Shown in pieces: positions 17,337 through 28,989 of a stretch of 64,000 nucleotides of DNA (the stretch's first letter is position 1; each line of letters opens with the position of its first letter). The stretch comes from Roseateles depolymerans (GTDB lineage: Bacteria; Pseudomonadota; Gammaproteobacteria; Burkholderiales; Burkholderiaceae_C): NCBI RefSeq assembly GCF_003387155.1, contig NZ_QUMT01000002.1, forward strand, positions 1,305,053 to 1,369,052, given 5' to 3'. The position numbers and the translations under genes are program-made. The notes under the pieces are model-generated. The model saw only the letters and a program-made list of their open reading frames with translations. It searched no databases and was not told the DNA's origin.

Positions 17337-18653
17337 ATGCGGCGGTGGGTTCATCATCTGTCGGCCTTGGCGCTGACCTGGCTGGGCGGCCTTGCGCTCG
17401 CTGCTGCCGCGCAGGCTGCCGACGGCTCCTCGACGGCCCCCGCCGCCAGCAGCCGCGCCGCCGCCCCGACCGTCACCCTCACCGTGGCGGCCTTCCCCGC
17501 CATCGACGAGATCGTGCGCAGCGCCCTGCCCGCCTGGCGCGCCTTGCATCCCGAGGTGGAGGTGAAGGTGCTCAGCCGGGAGGTCAACGACCACCACACC
17601 GCCATGACCACCGCGCTGTCCACCGCCAAGGGTCTGCCGGACGTGATGGCGCTGGAGATTCCCTACCTGGGCCGCTTCTCCCAGGGCACCGGCCTGCAGG
17701 ACCTCGCCCAGCCCCCGTTCTCCCTGGTGCAGGACCGCGACCGCTTCGTCCGTTATGCCTTCGACCAGGCCACCACCGCACAGGGCGCCGTGGTGGCGGT
17801 GCCCACCGACATCGCGCCGGGCACCCTGCTCTACCGCACGGACCTGCTCAGCCGGGCGGGTCTCACCGACAAGGACCTGACCACCAGTTGGGAAGGCTTC
17901 GTGGCCGCCGGGGTGCGCATCAAGGCCAGCACCGGGGCTTTCCTGCTGGCCCATGCGCGCGACATGAAGGACATCCTCATCCGCACCGGCCTGCAGCCGG
18001 GTGAAGGCCTGTACTTCGACGATCAATCCCGCCCGCTGGTCACCTCGCCGCGTTTTGTCCGCGCCTTCGAGCTGGCCCGCACCGTGCGCCGCCAGAAGCT
18101 CGACGCCCGGGTGAGCGCCTGGTCGTCCGACTGGACCGAGGGCTTCAAGCGCGGCCGCATTGCCACCCAGATGTCGGGCGCCTGGCTGGCCGGCCACCTG
18201 AACAACTGGCTGGCCCCGGACACCCGCGGCCTCTGGCGCGCCACCCAGTTGCCCGAGGAGGCGTATGCCGCGTATGGCGGCACCTATTTCGCCATGCCGC
18301 GCCTGTCCGATCCGGGCCGCAAGGCGATGGCCTACGAATTCATCCGGTTCATGACGCTCAACCGCGACCAGCAACTGGCCGCCTTCAAATCGCAGGACGC
18401 CTTCCCGGCCCTGGTCGACGCCCAGACCGATGCCTTCTTCGACCTGCCGCTGCCTTTCCTGGGCGGCCAGCGCGCCCGTCGGGACTGGCGGGAGGCCGCC
18501 CACCACATCCGTGCGGTGCCGGTGCACAAGCAGGACGCCTTCGCCCGCGAGGTGATCGACACCGAGCTGGACAAGGTGCTGGACCGCGACAAGGACATCG
18601 CCACCGCGCTGGCGGATGCACAGCGTCTGCTGCAACTGCGCGCGCGCCGCTGA
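17337..18653 (+). CDS. Sugar ABC transporter substrate-binding protein (family 1)
   Basis: A 438-residue periplasmic binding protein with a cleavable signal peptide (MRRWVHHLSALALTWLGGLA... ending AAQAADG) and the family 1 fold. Visible blocks include LPDVMALEIPYLGRF, WEGFVAAG, GRIATQMSGAW and YFAMPRLSDPG. The ATG at 17337 follows a GGAG ribosome site; the earlier TTG at 17316 would spoil the signal peptide. It heads the operon binding protein, permease, permease, GH1 enzyme, ATPase, and probably binds beta-gluco-oligosaccharides such as cellobiose. Specificity is inferred from the glycosidases. Confidence 0.88.
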   Translation: MRRWVHHLSALALTWLGGLALAAAAQAADGSSTAPAASSRAAAPTVTLTVAAFPAIDEIVRSALPAWRALHPEVEVKVLSREVNDHHTAMTTALSTAKGLPDVMALEIPYLGRFSQGTGLQDLAQPPFSLVQDRDRFVRYAFDQATTAQGAVVAVPTDIAPGTLLYRTDLLSRAGLTDKDLTTSWEGFVAAGVRIKASTGAFLLAHARDMKDILIRTGLQPGEGLYFDDQSRPLVTSPRFVRAFELARTVRRQKLDARVSAWSSDWTEGFKRGRIATQMSGAWLAGHLNNWLAPDTRGLWRATQLPEEAYAAYGGTYFAMPRLSDPGRKAMAYEFIRFMTLNRDQQLAAFKSQDAFPALVDAQTDAFFDLPLPFLGGQRARRDWREAAHHIRAVPVHKQDAFAREVIDTELDKVLDRDKDIATALADAQRLLQLRARR

Positions 18654-18666
18654 AAGGACCCTGCCC

Positions 18667-19602
18667 ATGCGCCTTGCCCTGCCTTCCTGGATGCGCCTGT
18701 CGCCGCGGTATGCGCCCTATGCGCTGCTGGCGCCGTTCCTCCTCCTGTTCGTCGTCTTCGGGCTGTTCCCGCTGCTGTTCTCGCTCTACCTGTCCTTCCA
18801 CAGCTGGGAGCCCACCAGCGGCCTGGCCGCGATGCACTGGGTCGGCCTGGACAACTTCCGCTTCGCCCTGGCGGACGAATGGTTCTGGAAGTCGCTGCGC
18901 ACCACCGGCTGGCTGGCCCTGGCGTCCGGCCTGCCGCAGCATCTGGTCGCGATCCCGCTGGCCACCTTCATCCACCTGGCCTTTCGTCGCTGGCGCAACG
19001 TCGTGATCGGCGCCTATTTCCTGCCCTACATCACCTCGTCGGTGGCGATCGCCATCCTCTTCAGCTCGCTGTTCTCGACCGACTACGGCTTGATCAACCT
19101 GGCGCTGTCCCACCTGCGGGACTGGCCGCTGCTGGGCAGCCTGCTGCCGCCCGGCGCGGTGGACTGGCTCAATGACCCGGACTCGCTCAAGCCGGCCATC
19201 GCCACGCTGGTGTTCTGGCGCTATGTGGGTTTCAACGTCGTGCTGTACCTGGCCGCGCTGCAGACCATCCCCCCGGACCTGTACGAGGCCGCCACCATGG
19301 ACGGCGCGGGCCGCTTCCAGCAGTTCTTCCACATCACGCTGCCCAGTCTGCGGCCGATGATCTTCTTTGGCGTCACGCTCAGCATCATCGGCGGGCTGCA
19401 GCTCTTCGAGGAGCCCTTCATCCTCACCGGCGGCAAGGGCGGGTCCGACCAGGCCGGCATGACGGCCGCGGTCTACCTCTACCGCAATGCCTTCGACTTC
19501 AACGACTTCGGCGCCGCCAGCGCGATGTCCTGGCTGCTGTTCCTGATCGTGGCCGGCCTGACCTGGCTCACCCACCGCGCCTTCCGCCGCAAGGACGACT
19601 GA
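18667..19602 (+). CDS. Sugar ABC transporter permease (MalF-like)
   Basis: A 311-residue inner-membrane permease with six predicted membrane segments. The EAA loop, which contacts the ATPase, is visible as LYEAATMDGAGRFQQFFHIT. The ATG at 18667 has an AAGGA ribosome site and starts 13 bp after the binding-protein stop. Pairs with the next gene as the heterodimeric channel. Confidence 0.9.
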   Translation: MRLALPSWMRLSPRYAPYALLAPFLLLFVVFGLFPLLFSLYLSFHSWEPTSGLAAMHWVGLDNFRFALADEWFWKSLRTTGWLALASGLPQHLVAIPLATFIHLAFRRWRNVVIGAYFLPYITSSVAIAILFSSLFSTDYGLINLALSHLRDWPLLGSLLPPGAVDWLNDPDSLKPAIATLVFWRYVGFNVVLYLAALQTIPPDLYEAATMDGAGRFQQFFHITLPSLRPMIFFGVTLSIIGGLQLFEEPFILTGGKGGSDQAGMTAAVYLYRNAFDFNDFGAASAMSWLLFLIVAGLTWLTHRAFRRKDD

Positions 19603-19607
19603 GCCCC

Positions 19608-20486
19608 ATGAGCACCACGATGCCCACCCCGACCGACGCGCGCCTGCGGCGCGGCTCGCCCGCACCGGCCCTGCCGATGAGCACCTGGGCCGCCTACCTG
19701 CTGGTGGGCGTCGGTGCGCTGCTGATGCTGGCGCCCTTCTACTTCATGTTCGTGTTCGCCACCCATTCGCGCACGGAGATCTTCAACCTGCCGGCGCCGA
19801 TGTGGTTTGGCAACGACCTGCTGCACAACCTCGAGCTGCTGACAAAGAAGCTGCCCTTCTGGCGCAACCTGGGCCTGAGCATTTATGTGGGCGTGTGCAA
19901 CACGGCCCTGACGCTGCTGTTCTGCTCCATGGGCGGCTACGCCTTCGCGATGTACGAGTTCCGCTTCAAGAAGGCCCTGTTCGGCCTGGTGATGGGCACC
20001 ATGCTGCTGCCCAGCTTCATGAACATGATCCCCAGCTTCATGATCATGGACCTGCTGGGCTGGATCGACCAGCCACGCGCCCTCTACATCCCCGGCGCCG
20101 CCAGCGCCTTCGGCATCTTCCTGATGCGGCAGTTCATCGTCGCCTCCGTGCCGCGTGAACTGGTGGAGGCCGCCCGCATCGACGGCTGCGGGGAACTGGG
20201 CATCTACGCCCGCATCGTGCTGCCGCTGCTCAAGCCGGCGCTGGGCACGCTGGGCCTCATCACCTTCATCTCCTCCTGGAACAACTTCATCGGGCCGCTG
20301 GTGGTGATGCGGTCGCCCGACATGTACACCCTGCCCCTGGCCCTGCGCAGCCTGCAGAGTCCGGTGGACACCGAATGGGGCGCGATGATGGCCGGTTCCG
20401 CCATCGCCACGCTGCCGCTGATCGTGCTCTTTGTCCTGTGCTCACGGCAGCTCATCTCGGGCCTGACCGTCGGCGCAGTGAAGTGA
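19608..20486 (+). CDS. Sugar ABC transporter permease (MalG-like)
   Basis: A 292-residue inner-membrane permease, second subunit of the channel. Its EAA loop is LVEAARIDGCGELGIYARIV. The conserved C-terminal end (LISGLTVGAVK) is typical of MalG-type permeases. It follows the first permease by 5 bp, indicating translational coupling. Confidence 0.9.
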   Translation: MSTTMPTPTDARLRRGSPAPALPMSTWAAYLLVGVGALLMLAPFYFMFVFATHSRTEIFNLPAPMWFGNDLLHNLELLTKKLPFWRNLGLSIYVGVCNTALTLLFCSMGGYAFAMYEFRFKKALFGLVMGTMLLPSFMNMIPSFMIMDLLGWIDQPRALYIPGAASAFGIFLMRQFIVASVPRELVEAARIDGCGELGIYARIVLPLLKPALGTLGLITFISSWNNFIGPLVVMRSPDMYTLPLALRSLQSPVDTEWGAMMAGSAIATLPLIVLFVLCSRQLISGLTVGAVK

Positions 20487-20496
20487 GCCTCCTTTC

Positions 20497-22017
20497 ATGA
20501 ACCTGCACGCACCGATGACGACCTTCAACGTCAGTGCCGTGGCGCAAGCCCCGGCCGCCGCTTCCCCTTCCACCGACATCGCCCAGACCGGCCCGACCGC
20601 GCATCAAGCGCATCCAGCGCATCCCGCGGCCCCGCAGGGCAGCCAGTCGCCGACGCCCACCCCGGGTGGCCTGCCGACCGCTGCCGCACGCCACTTCCCG
20701 GCCGACTTCGTCTTCGGCGTGGCCACCAGTGCCTTCCAGATCGAAGGCGCGGCGGACCGCGACGGCAAGGGGCCATCCATCTGGGACACCTTCTGCCGCC
20801 AGCCCGGTGCCATTGCCGACCACAGCAACGGCGACATTGCCTGTGAACACTACGACCGCTGGGAAGCTGACCTGGATCTGATCCAGAGCCTGGGCGCCCG
20901 CGCCTACCGCTTCTCGATCTCCTGGCCGCGGGTGCGCGCCACCGGCGACGGCCCCTGGAACGAGGCGGGCCTGGCCTTTTATGAAAAGCTGGTGGACGGC
21001 ATCCGCGCCCGCGGCATGAAGGCCTACGTCACGCTCAACCACTGGGACCTGCCGCAGGCGCTGCAGGACCAGGGCGGCTGGGGCGCGCGCGCCACGGTGG
21101 ACCGCTTCGTGGAGTATGCCGAGGCCATCGGGCGCCGCATCGGCCACAAGGTGGCCTCCATCGCCACCCACAACGAACCGTGGGTGGTGGCCCAGCTCGG
21201 CCATGAAAGCGGCATTTTTGCGCCAGGCCTCAAGGACCGGCGCCTGGCGGCCCAGGTGTCGCACCACCTGCTGCTGAGCCATGGGCGTGCCATCCGCCGC
21301 CTGCGTGCGCTGAACCTGCCGGCGACGCTGGGCATCGTGCTCAACCTCTCGCCCATCTACCCGGCCACCGACACGCCGCAGGACCATGCCAAGGCCCGCC
21401 TGGAAGACGGCAAGCTGCGCCGCTGGTACATGGACCCGCTGTTCAAGGGCCACTATCCGCAGGACGTGCTGGACGATCTTGGCGACGACGCCCCCCAGAT
21501 CGCAGACGGCGACCTGGCCGACATCCAGCAGCCCATCGACTTCGTGGGCGTCAACTACTACTCCCGCGGCATGGCCAGCGCGGACAACAGTTTCGACGCC
21601 AAGCGCAGCGGCCTGCCGCTGACCGACATGGGCTGGGAGGTCTATCCGCAAGGCCTGACCGATCTGCTGGTGGGCCTGCATCGCGACTACCCGGAAGCCA
21701 AGCGCCTGTACGTGACCGAGAACGGCGGCGCCTTCCCCGACGCTCTGGGCCCCGACGGCCAGGTGCACGATGCCGACCGCACCAGCTACCTGGACAGCCA
21801 CATCGCCGCCGTGGGCGACGCCATCGCGCAAGGCGTGCCGATGGGCGGCTACATGGTCTGGAGCCTGCTGGACAACTTCGAATGGGCCTCCGGCTACGAG
21901 AAGCGCTTCGGCATCGTGCATGTCGACTACGCCACCCAGGTGCGCACACCCAAGGACAGCGCCCTGGCCTTCCGCGACTTCCTGCGCGGCCTGCCGCCGC
22001 ACGGCCGCCCTCTTTGA
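20497..22017 (+). CDS. GH1 beta-glucosidase
   Basis: A 506-residue family 1 glycoside hydrolase that would split cellobiose or related beta-glucosides after import. The acid/base Glu is E227 in THNEPWV and the nucleophile is E408 in VTENGGAF. The N-terminal [15 protein letters not shown] block is family-typical. About 65 extra Pro/Ala/Thr-rich residues precede the catalytic barrel. They do not look like a signal peptide, so the enzyme is probably cytoplasmic. It lies inside the transporter operon, between permease and ATPase genes. Confidence 0.92.
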   Translation: MNLHAPMTTFNVSAVAQAPAAASPSTDIAQTGPTAHQAHPAHPAAPQGSQSPTPTPGGLPTAAARHFPADFVFGVATSAFQIEGAADRDGKGPSIWDTFCRQPGAIADHSNGDIACEHYDRWEADLDLIQSLGARAYRFSISWPRVRATGDGPWNEAGLAFYEKLVDGIRARGMKAYVTLNHWDLPQALQDQGGWGARATVDRFVEYAEAIGRRIGHKVASIATHNEPWVVAQLGHESGIFAPGLKDRRLAAQVSHHLLLSHGRAIRRLRALNLPATLGIVLNLSPIYPATDTPQDHAKARLEDGKLRRWYMDPLFKGHYPQDVLDDLGDDAPQIADGDLADIQQPIDFVGVNYYSRGMASADNSFDAKRSGLPLTDMGWEVYPQGLTDLLVGLHRDYPEAKRLYVTENGGAFPDALGPDGQVHDADRTSYLDSHIAAVGDAIAQGVPMGGYMVWSLLDNFEWASGYEKRFGIVHVDYATQVRTPKDSALAFRDFLRGLPPHGRPL

Positions 22018-22036
22018 CGACAGGCACGGAGACCTC

Positions 22037-23158
<1,122 letters not shown>

Positions 23159-23210
23159 GGGAAAGTCAGTAGCCGCCCAGGAGACGAAGCAGATAAATTT
23201 CCGATCGTTC

Positions 23211-23224
23211 TGAAAGCGCTTTCA
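23211..23224. promoter_or_regulatory. LacI-type operator 2 (TonB receptor)
   Basis: Perfect TGAAAGCGCTTTCA palindrome, 129 bp before the TonB-dependent receptor start at 23354. It suggests a separate promoter here, controlled by the same repressor. Confidence 0.85.
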
Positions 23225-23353
23225 CGACTGGTCGTTGCAAGGTTGTAAAGAGCGCTTCATTTCGCCGATCCATCGGCTCCAGCCGTCGCGATCCGTAACG
23301 TGCCCCACTGGGACGGTTCATGGACGGGCTGAGACTAATAACAGGAGACAACA

Positions 23354-26300
23354 ATGACATCCGCCCACCCTTCGCTTGCCCGTTTTTCGTCCGCGGCTCG
23401 CGGCGCCGCCGCGTCCGCTGACCGCGCCTCCCCGGCGCACCAGGCCCTGCAGGTCCGCCCGGTCGCCGTGGCCTGCGCCCTGCTCTTCGTGGCCGCGGCC
23501 GCGCATGCGCAGGCCCAGCAGGCCCCTCAGACTCCGGTCGCACCGGCCGGTGCCGCCTCCGCTGCAAAAACGGACGCGCAGCTCGACACCGTCGTCGTCA
23601 CCGGCATCCGCCAGTCGCTGGACACCTCGCTGAACCTCAAGCGGCAGCAGCGCGGCGTGGTGGACGGCATCGTGGCCGAAGACATCGGCAAGTTCCCGGA
23701 CACCAACCTGGCCGAGTCGATGCAGCGCATCTCCGGCGTGTCCATCGACCGCTCGATGGGCGAAGGCTCCCGCGTCACCGTGCGAGGCGTCGGCCCCGAC
23801 TTCAACCTGGTGCTGCTCAATGGCCGCCAGATGCCGGCCTCGTCGATCGCCGACACCCAGGCCTCCAATTCACGCGCCTTCGACTTTGCCAACCTGGCGT
23901 CGGAATCGGTGTCGGCCCTGGAGGTCTACAAGACCAGCCGCGCCAGCAGCCCGACGGGCGGCATCGGCGCCACCATCAACATCAAGACCGCCCGTCCGCT
24001 CGACACCAAGCGTACCGTGGCCAGCATCGGCCTGAAGGCGGTGCATGACGAAGGCAACTCCCGCCTGCCCGACACCATCAAGGGCAGCAGCATCACGCCC
24101 GAGGTCTCCGGCATCTACAGCACCACCTTCGGAGACGGCCGCTTCGGCCTGGCCGTCTCCGGCAGCTTCCAGCGCCGCGATGCGGGCTACAACAGTGCCG
24201 GCGTGCCCGGCGGCTGGCTGCCGATCAAGGGCGACGAGTCGCTTTACGGCGCCATCCCCCTGCCCGGCCAGCCGGGCGCCGACCGCATCACCAACCGGCC
24301 GGGACCCACGGACGTCTACTCCGTCCCGCAGAACGTCAACTACAACATGAACGGCGTGCGCCGCGAGCGCACCAATGGTCAGGTCACCTTCCAGTTCGCC
24401 CCCACTCGCGACCTGACCACCACGGTGGACTACACCGCCTCGCAGAACAAGCTGCACACCCGCCGCAACGACATGTCGGCCTGGTTCAGCTTCGGCCCGT
24501 CCAGCAGTTCATGGACCAACGGCCCGGTCGCGGCCCCGCTCACCTACACCGAGCTGATCACCGCCGGCAACGCCGACCTGGCCATGGCCGGCGGCGACTT
24601 CGCCACCAAGAACACCAACAAGTCGCTGGGCTTCAACGTGGACTGGAAGGCGTCGAACAAGCTGCGCTTTGAATTCGACGCCCACCATTCCACGGCCGAA
24701 TCCGGCGCGGACGGCCCTTGGGGCACCAACAACGTCATCGGAACGGCCAGCTTCAACCGCGGCATCACCTCGGTGGACTTCAGCCAGGACCTGCCGGTGC
24801 TGATCATGCCCACCACGCAGCGGGATGCCTCGCTGCAGCAGGTCACCGGCTCCTCGTTCCGCAACAGCTACATGAAGAGCCAGGTGGACCAGCAGCAGGT
24901 GCGCGGCAGCTGGACGATCGACGAGGTGTCCAAGCTGGACTTCGGCCTGGGGCTGTCCAAGGTGCGCAACCGCTCGGCCTACTCCTTCGTGCAACTGGAC
25001 AACTGGGGCGGCACCGCGAACGGCTGGCTGAACTATCCGGATGAAGTCTGGATCCCGCAGGACCTGCGCAACTTCTTCGGCAAGATCAATGGCGGCGGCG
25101 ATCCGCGCCTGTTCACGCAGTTCTTCACTTTCGACTTCGGCAAGATCCGGCAGCTGGCGTCCGACTCCTGGGGCGATCCGTCCAAATATCTGGCCACCGA
25201 CAACTTCTCCACCGACCGCCGCACCACCGAGAAGTCCACCAGCCTGTATGGCGAGTACACCCGCGAGTGGGAACTGGGCGTGCCCATGAGCGCCACGCTG
25301 GGCATGCGGTATGAGCGCACCAAGGTCGATTCCACCGCGCTGGTGCCGATTGCCACCGGCATCAGCTGGGGCTCCAACAACGAGCTGACCGTCCTCAAGG
25401 GCGACCCGGGCTTCACCGCCCTGAGCGGCAAATACAGCTACTGGCTGCCCAGCATCGACTGGGAGGCCGACCTGACCGACAAGCTCAAGCTGCGCGCCAG
25501 CTACGGCACCAGCCTCGGACGCCCCGGCTGGGACGCCATCCAGGGCGGCCAGACGCTGGACAACCTGGCCCGCCTGAGCGGCGGCACCGGCTCGCAGGGC
25601 AACCCCAGCCTCAAGCCGCTCAAGTCCAAGAACATCGACTTCTCGCTGGAGTACTACTACGCCAAGTCCAGCTATGTGGCCGCCGGTGTCTTCCGCAAGA
25701 ACATCAGCAACTACATCGGCTCGACCATCAACACCGCGTCGCCGTTCAATCTGCACACGCCGGTGGGGGGCAAGTACTTCACCGAGGCGGCCTCGACCGG
25801 CGGCTGCGGCGCGGACATCACCTGCATCCGCGACTACATCCTGAACCGCTACAACGGCCAGCCGGGCGTGACCAAGACGGGCGAGAGCAACGGCCATGCG
25901 CTGGGCACCATCACCGGCCAGCCGGACGACCCCGTCGCCACCTTCCAGATCACCACGCCAGCCAACACGCAGTCCAATAGCCTCAAGGGCTTTGAGCTGA
26001 ACGTGCAGCATGCCTTCGGCAACTCCGGCTTCGGCGTGGCGGCCAACTACACCAAGGTCAAGTCGGGCTTGAAGTACGACAACATGAGCCTGACGCAGCA
26101 ATACGCCCTGGTGGGCCTGAGCGACTCGGCCAACCTGGTGGGCTTCTACGAAGACAACAAGTTCAGCGTGCGGGTGGCCTACAACTGGCGGGACAAGTTC
26201 CTGGCCGCCGTCAACGATGGCAACCAGCTGGGCCGCTCCGCGCCGATCTACACCGAGCCCTATGCGCAGGTGGACGTCAGCGTGGGCTACAACTTCACCG

Positions 26301-26437
26301 ACAAGCTCAGCATGCAGGCCGAAGTCATCAACCTGGGTGACGCCATCCTGCGCCAGCATGGTCGGACCGAAGAGGAAGTGTTCGCGGTCACCCAGACCGG
26401 GCGCCGGTATATGCTGGGTCTTCGCTACAAGTTCTGA
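23354..26437 (+). CDS. TonB-dependent receptor for carbohydrates
   Basis: A 1027-residue outer-membrane receptor. It has a long signal peptide ending AAAHAQAQ, a TonB box (DTVVVTGIRQSL), a plug domain (EDIGKFPDTNLAESMQRISG...VTVRGVGPDFN) and a long barrel ending in an aromatic Phe (RYMLGLRYKF). The GIRQSL...LKRQQ start and large size are typical of the Xanthomonas/Caulobacter-type oligosaccharide receptors. Regulation by the LacI-type operator and the neighbouring GH1/GH30 enzymes support beta-glucan oligosaccharide uptake across the outer membrane. Confidence 0.92.
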   Translation: MTSAHPSLARFSSAARGAAASADRASPAHQALQVRPVAVACALLFVAAAAHAQAQQAPQTPVAPAGAASAAKTDAQLDTVVVTGIRQSLDTSLNLKRQQRGVVDGIVAEDIGKFPDTNLAESMQRISGVSIDRSMGEGSRVTVRGVGPDFNLVLLNGRQMPASSIADTQASNSRAFDFANLASESVSALEVYKTSRASSPTGGIGATINIKTARPLDTKRTVASIGLKAVHDEGNSRLPDTIKGSSITPEVSGIYSTTFGDGRFGLAVSGSFQRRDAGYNSAGVPGGWLPIKGDESLYGAIPLPGQPGADRITNRPGPTDVYSVPQNVNYNMNGVRRERTNGQVTFQFAPTRDLTTTVDYTASQNKLHTRRNDMSAWFSFGPSSSSWTNGPVAAPLTYTELITAGNADLAMAGGDFATKNTNKSLGFNVDWKASNKLRFEFDAHHSTAESGADGPWGTNNVIGTASFNRGITSVDFSQDLPVLIMPTTQRDASLQQVTGSSFRNSYMKSQVDQQQVRGSWTIDEVSKLDFGLGLSKVRNRSAYSFVQLDNWGGTANGWLNYPDEVWIPQDLRNFFGKINGGGDPRLFTQFFTFDFGKIRQLASDSWGDPSKYLATDNFSTDRRTTEKSTSLYGEYTREWELGVPMSATLGMRYERTKVDSTALVPIATGISWGSNNELTVLKGDPGFTALSGKYSYWLPSIDWEADLTDKLKLRASYGTSLGRPGWDAIQGGQTLDNLARLSGGTGSQGNPSLKPLKSKNIDFSLEYYYAKSSYVAAGVFRKNISNYIGSTINTASPFNLHTPVGGKYFTEAASTGGCGADITCIRDYILNRYNGQPGVTKTGESNGHALGTITGQPDDPVATFQITTPANTQSNSLKGFELNVQHAFGNSGFGVAANYTKVKSGLKYDNMSLTQQYALVGLSDSANLVGFYEDNKFSVRVAYNWRDKFLAAVNDGNQLGRSAPIYTEPYAQVDVSVGYNFTDKLSMQAEVINLGDAILRQHGRTEEEVFAVTQTGRRYMLGLRYKF

Positions 26438-26534
26438 CCCGCCTGGTGGGTGCGCCCAAGTGCACGCAGGTGCACGCAGGTGCACTCAAGCGCACCCTAG
26501 CCCGGCCGCTCAGTCCGCCCTGCCCGTTCAGCCC

Positions 26535-27563
26535 ATGCAGCCCATTCGAGAACTCAGCGGCCTGACCCCGGGCCAGTTGCCACCCGGCCTGACCGAGGCC
26601 GCGCAGCCGGTGGTGCTGCGCGGGCTGGTGTCGCACTGGCCGGTGGTGGCTCGGGCACGGCAGTCCGACGCCGCGTTGGCGGACTACCTGCAAAGCTGCT
26701 GGCGGGGGGCGCCCGTGGCCATCATGACGGGGCCGCCGGAGATCGAGGGCCGGATCTTCTACAACGACGATTTCACCGGCATGAATTTCGGCCGGGCGGA
26801 CGCGCCGCTGCCGGCCCTGCTTCAGGAGCTGCTGCGCTGCCGGACGATGGAGCGGCCGCCTTGTTATTACGTCGGCTCCACCACGCTGGAAGAGTGCCTA
26901 CCCGGTTTCCCGGCGCACAACACCCTGGACCTGCAGGCCCTGGCCGCGCCGGGAGACGCCGCCCCGCAGGCGCTGGCCAGCGTATGGCTGGGCAACCGCA
27001 GTCGCATCGCGCCGCATTACGACCTGCCGGACAACCTCGCCTGCGTGGCCGCGGGTCGGCGGCGCTTCACGCTGTTTCCGCCGGAACAACTGCCCAATCT
27101 GTATGTCGGCCCGATCGACTTCACGCCGGCCGGACAACCGGTCAGCCTGGTGGACCTGCGGCAGCCGGACTTCGAGCGTTTTCCGCGGTTTGCGCAGGCG
27201 CTGGCCCATGCCCAGGTGGCCGAGCTCGAAGCCGGTGATGCGATCTACATTCCCAGCATGTGGTGGCATCAGGTGGAGGCGCTGGAAGCCTTCAACCTGC
27301 TCATCAACTATTGGTGGCGACAGTCCCCGGCCCACATGGACCCGCCGGTGCTGACGCTGATGATGGCGCTGCTGTCCCTGCGGGACCTGCCGGAACCGCA
27401 GCGCCGCGCCTGGCAGGGCATTTTTGACCACTATGTGTTCAATGCCGGGCCCGAGACGGCCGCGCACATTCCCGAAGCCGCCCGGCATGCGCTGGCCCCG
27501 CTGACGCCGCAAGGCGCGGCGAACCTGCGCAGCCACCTGATGCATCGCCTGCAGCAGCGTTGA
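26535..27563 (+). CDS. Cupin-like (JmjC-type) domain protein
   Basis: A 342-residue protein with a JmjC/cupin-8-like fold. The putative iron ligands are H and D in IAPHYDLPDN and a distal His in PSMWWHQVEA. This family is often found beside carbohydrate TonB-dependent receptors in Proteobacteria, but its substrate is not known. It starts 97 bp after the receptor and may be co-transcribed. A longer in-phase frame overlaps the receptor and is not used. Confidence 0.8.
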   Translation: MQPIRELSGLTPGQLPPGLTEAAQPVVLRGLVSHWPVVARARQSDAALADYLQSCWRGAPVAIMTGPPEIEGRIFYNDDFTGMNFGRADAPLPALLQELLRCRTMERPPCYYVGSTTLEECLPGFPAHNTLDLQALAAPGDAAPQALASVWLGNRSRIAPHYDLPDNLACVAAGRRRFTLFPPEQLPNLYVGPIDFTPAGQPVSLVDLRQPDFERFPRFAQALAHAQVAELEAGDAIYIPSMWWHQVEALEAFNLLINYWWRQSPAHMDPPVLTLMMALLSLRDLPEPQRRAWQGIFDHYVFNAGPETAAHIPEAARHALAPLTPQGAANLRSHLMHRLQQR

Positions 27564-27588
27564 CGGCTCAGGGCGGGCGCGGCTCCCC

Positions 27589-28989
27589 TCAAGCGCCCCA
27601 CTCGAAGCTGGCGATGCTGCGCGGCGGCAGTTGCACCACCGTCGCCTGGTCATCGATCCTCAGCAGGAACTGCGGCGACCGCTCCGTGCGGTTCAGCACC
27701 ACCACCGCCACCCGTCCGTCTTCGTTGACGGCGGCGGTGCAGGCCAGGTCCTGGCTGCTGGCCGAGCACAGCACCCGCTGCGCCCCCGGACGGATGAAGC
27801 GGCTCACATGCCCCAGGTAGTCGTAGGACGCCTGCAGCTCCACCCGACCCTGCGCACGGTCCGCCAGCATCGGCGCACTGCAGAAGTTGCCCACGTGGTT
27901 GGGGCCACCGGTCTCGTCCAGCAGCAGGTTCCAGTCGATCCAGCCGACGGTCCAGTGATTGAGGTCGCTGAGCAGGCTGGTGGCGTAGCGCTCGGCCGGC
28001 GCCCATTCGCCGCGGTGCGGCCCGCCCTCCTGGCAGCCTTCGGTGAAGAGCAACTGCTTGTCCGGATAGGCGTCATGCAGCAGCCCCACATGGTCGAAAT
28101 GGTCCTCCACATACCAGTGGAAACCACAGCCCCAGACATACCGGGCGGCCTCGGGGTCGCTGTAGACCACATCGGCCCGCTGCACCATCTGGTCGCGGTT
28201 GTGGTCCCAGATGACGATGCGGATATGGCCCAGCCCCGCCGCTTGCAAGGCCGGACCCAGGTGGTCACGAACAAAGTCCCGCTCCTGCTCGGCGGTGTAG
28301 GTGCAGGAATCCCAGCGCTGGGTGGCGTCCGGCTCGTTCTGCACCGACACGCCCCAGATGGGCACGCCTTCCGCCTCATAGGCCTGGATGAAGCGCACAA
28401 AGCATTGCGCCCAGGTGGCGGCGTACTGCGGCAGCAGCGTGCCTCCATTGTTCATCTGGCCATTGCTCTTCATCCAGGCCGGCGGACTCCACGGCGACAT
28501 CAACAGCTTCATCGGACGCCCCGCGACGGCCATGGCCGCCTTGATCATCGGCAGCAAGGCCTCGCGGTCCCGGTCGATGTTGAAGTGGGCCAGGGTCACA
28601 TCTCCGGCCACGGACGCATGCGCATAGTTGCCCAGCGAGAAGTCGCAGCTGTTCATGTGCACCCGGTTGAAGGTGTAGCCATGGCCCTCGCGGGGATCGA
28701 AATACCCGCGCAGCACCGCGTCTTGCTCGGCAGGCGGCAGCCGCTGCCACGTGACCGCGGCCGCTTCGGTGAACGCGCCGCCAAATCCTTCGATGCGCTG
28801 GAAGCGGCGCTGCGAGTTCACCACCAGTCGGGGCATGCGGGCCGTGTCGGCATCCGCCAGCAGCGTCGCCACCGGCCACAGGGTCAGCGGCGGCTGCGCC
28901 TGCAAGCGCGTGCTGCTGGCCAGCGTGTCGCCCTTGGCGGTCAGGGTCCAGAAAAGCGGCGCGCCTGCGCCAGTGGGTGTCTCCGTCAT
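27589..28989 (-). CDS. GH30 glycosidase (glucosylceramidase / beta-1,6-glucanase type)
   Basis: A 466-residue family 30 hydrolase. The substrate-binding block RRFQRIEGFGGAFTEAAA, the acid/base Glu in VQNEPDA and the nucleophile Glu in LFTEGCQEG are visible. A small beta-sandwich tail ends ASFEWGA. The ATG at 28989 (MTETPTGAG) was chosen; the longer frame to 29049 would cover the operator at 29023-29036. No signal peptide is seen from this start. It faces the receptor-cupin unit and probably acts on beta-linked glucosides taken up by it. Confidence 0.9.
   Translation of the reverse strand: MTETPTGAGAPLFWTLTAKGDTLASSTRLQAQPPLTLWPVATLLADADTARMPRLVVNSQRRFQRIEGFGGAFTEAAAVTWQRLPPAEQDAVLRGYFDPREGHGYTFNRVHMNSCDFSLGNYAHASVAGDVTLAHFNIDRDREALLPMIKAAMAVAGRPMKLLMSPWSPPAWMKSNGQMNNGGTLLPQYAATWAQCFVRFIQAYEAEGVPIWGVSVQNEPDATQRWDSCTYTAEQERDFVRDHLGPALQAAGLGHIRIVIWDHNRDQMVQRADVVYSDPEAARYVWGCGFHWYVEDHFDHVGLLHDAYPDKQLLFTEGCQEGGPHRGEWAPAERYATSLLSDLNHWTVGWIDWNLLLDETGGPNHVGNFCSAPMLADRAQGRVELQASYDYLGHVSRFIRPGAQRVLCSASSQDLACTAAVNEDGRVAVVVLNRTERSPQFLLRIDDQATVVQLPPRSIASFEWGA

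Noticed and set aside
26448..26500. Short GGTGCACGCA-type repeats after the TonB receptor
   Set aside because: Only two to three short units; too few to call a repeat array or regulatory cluster.
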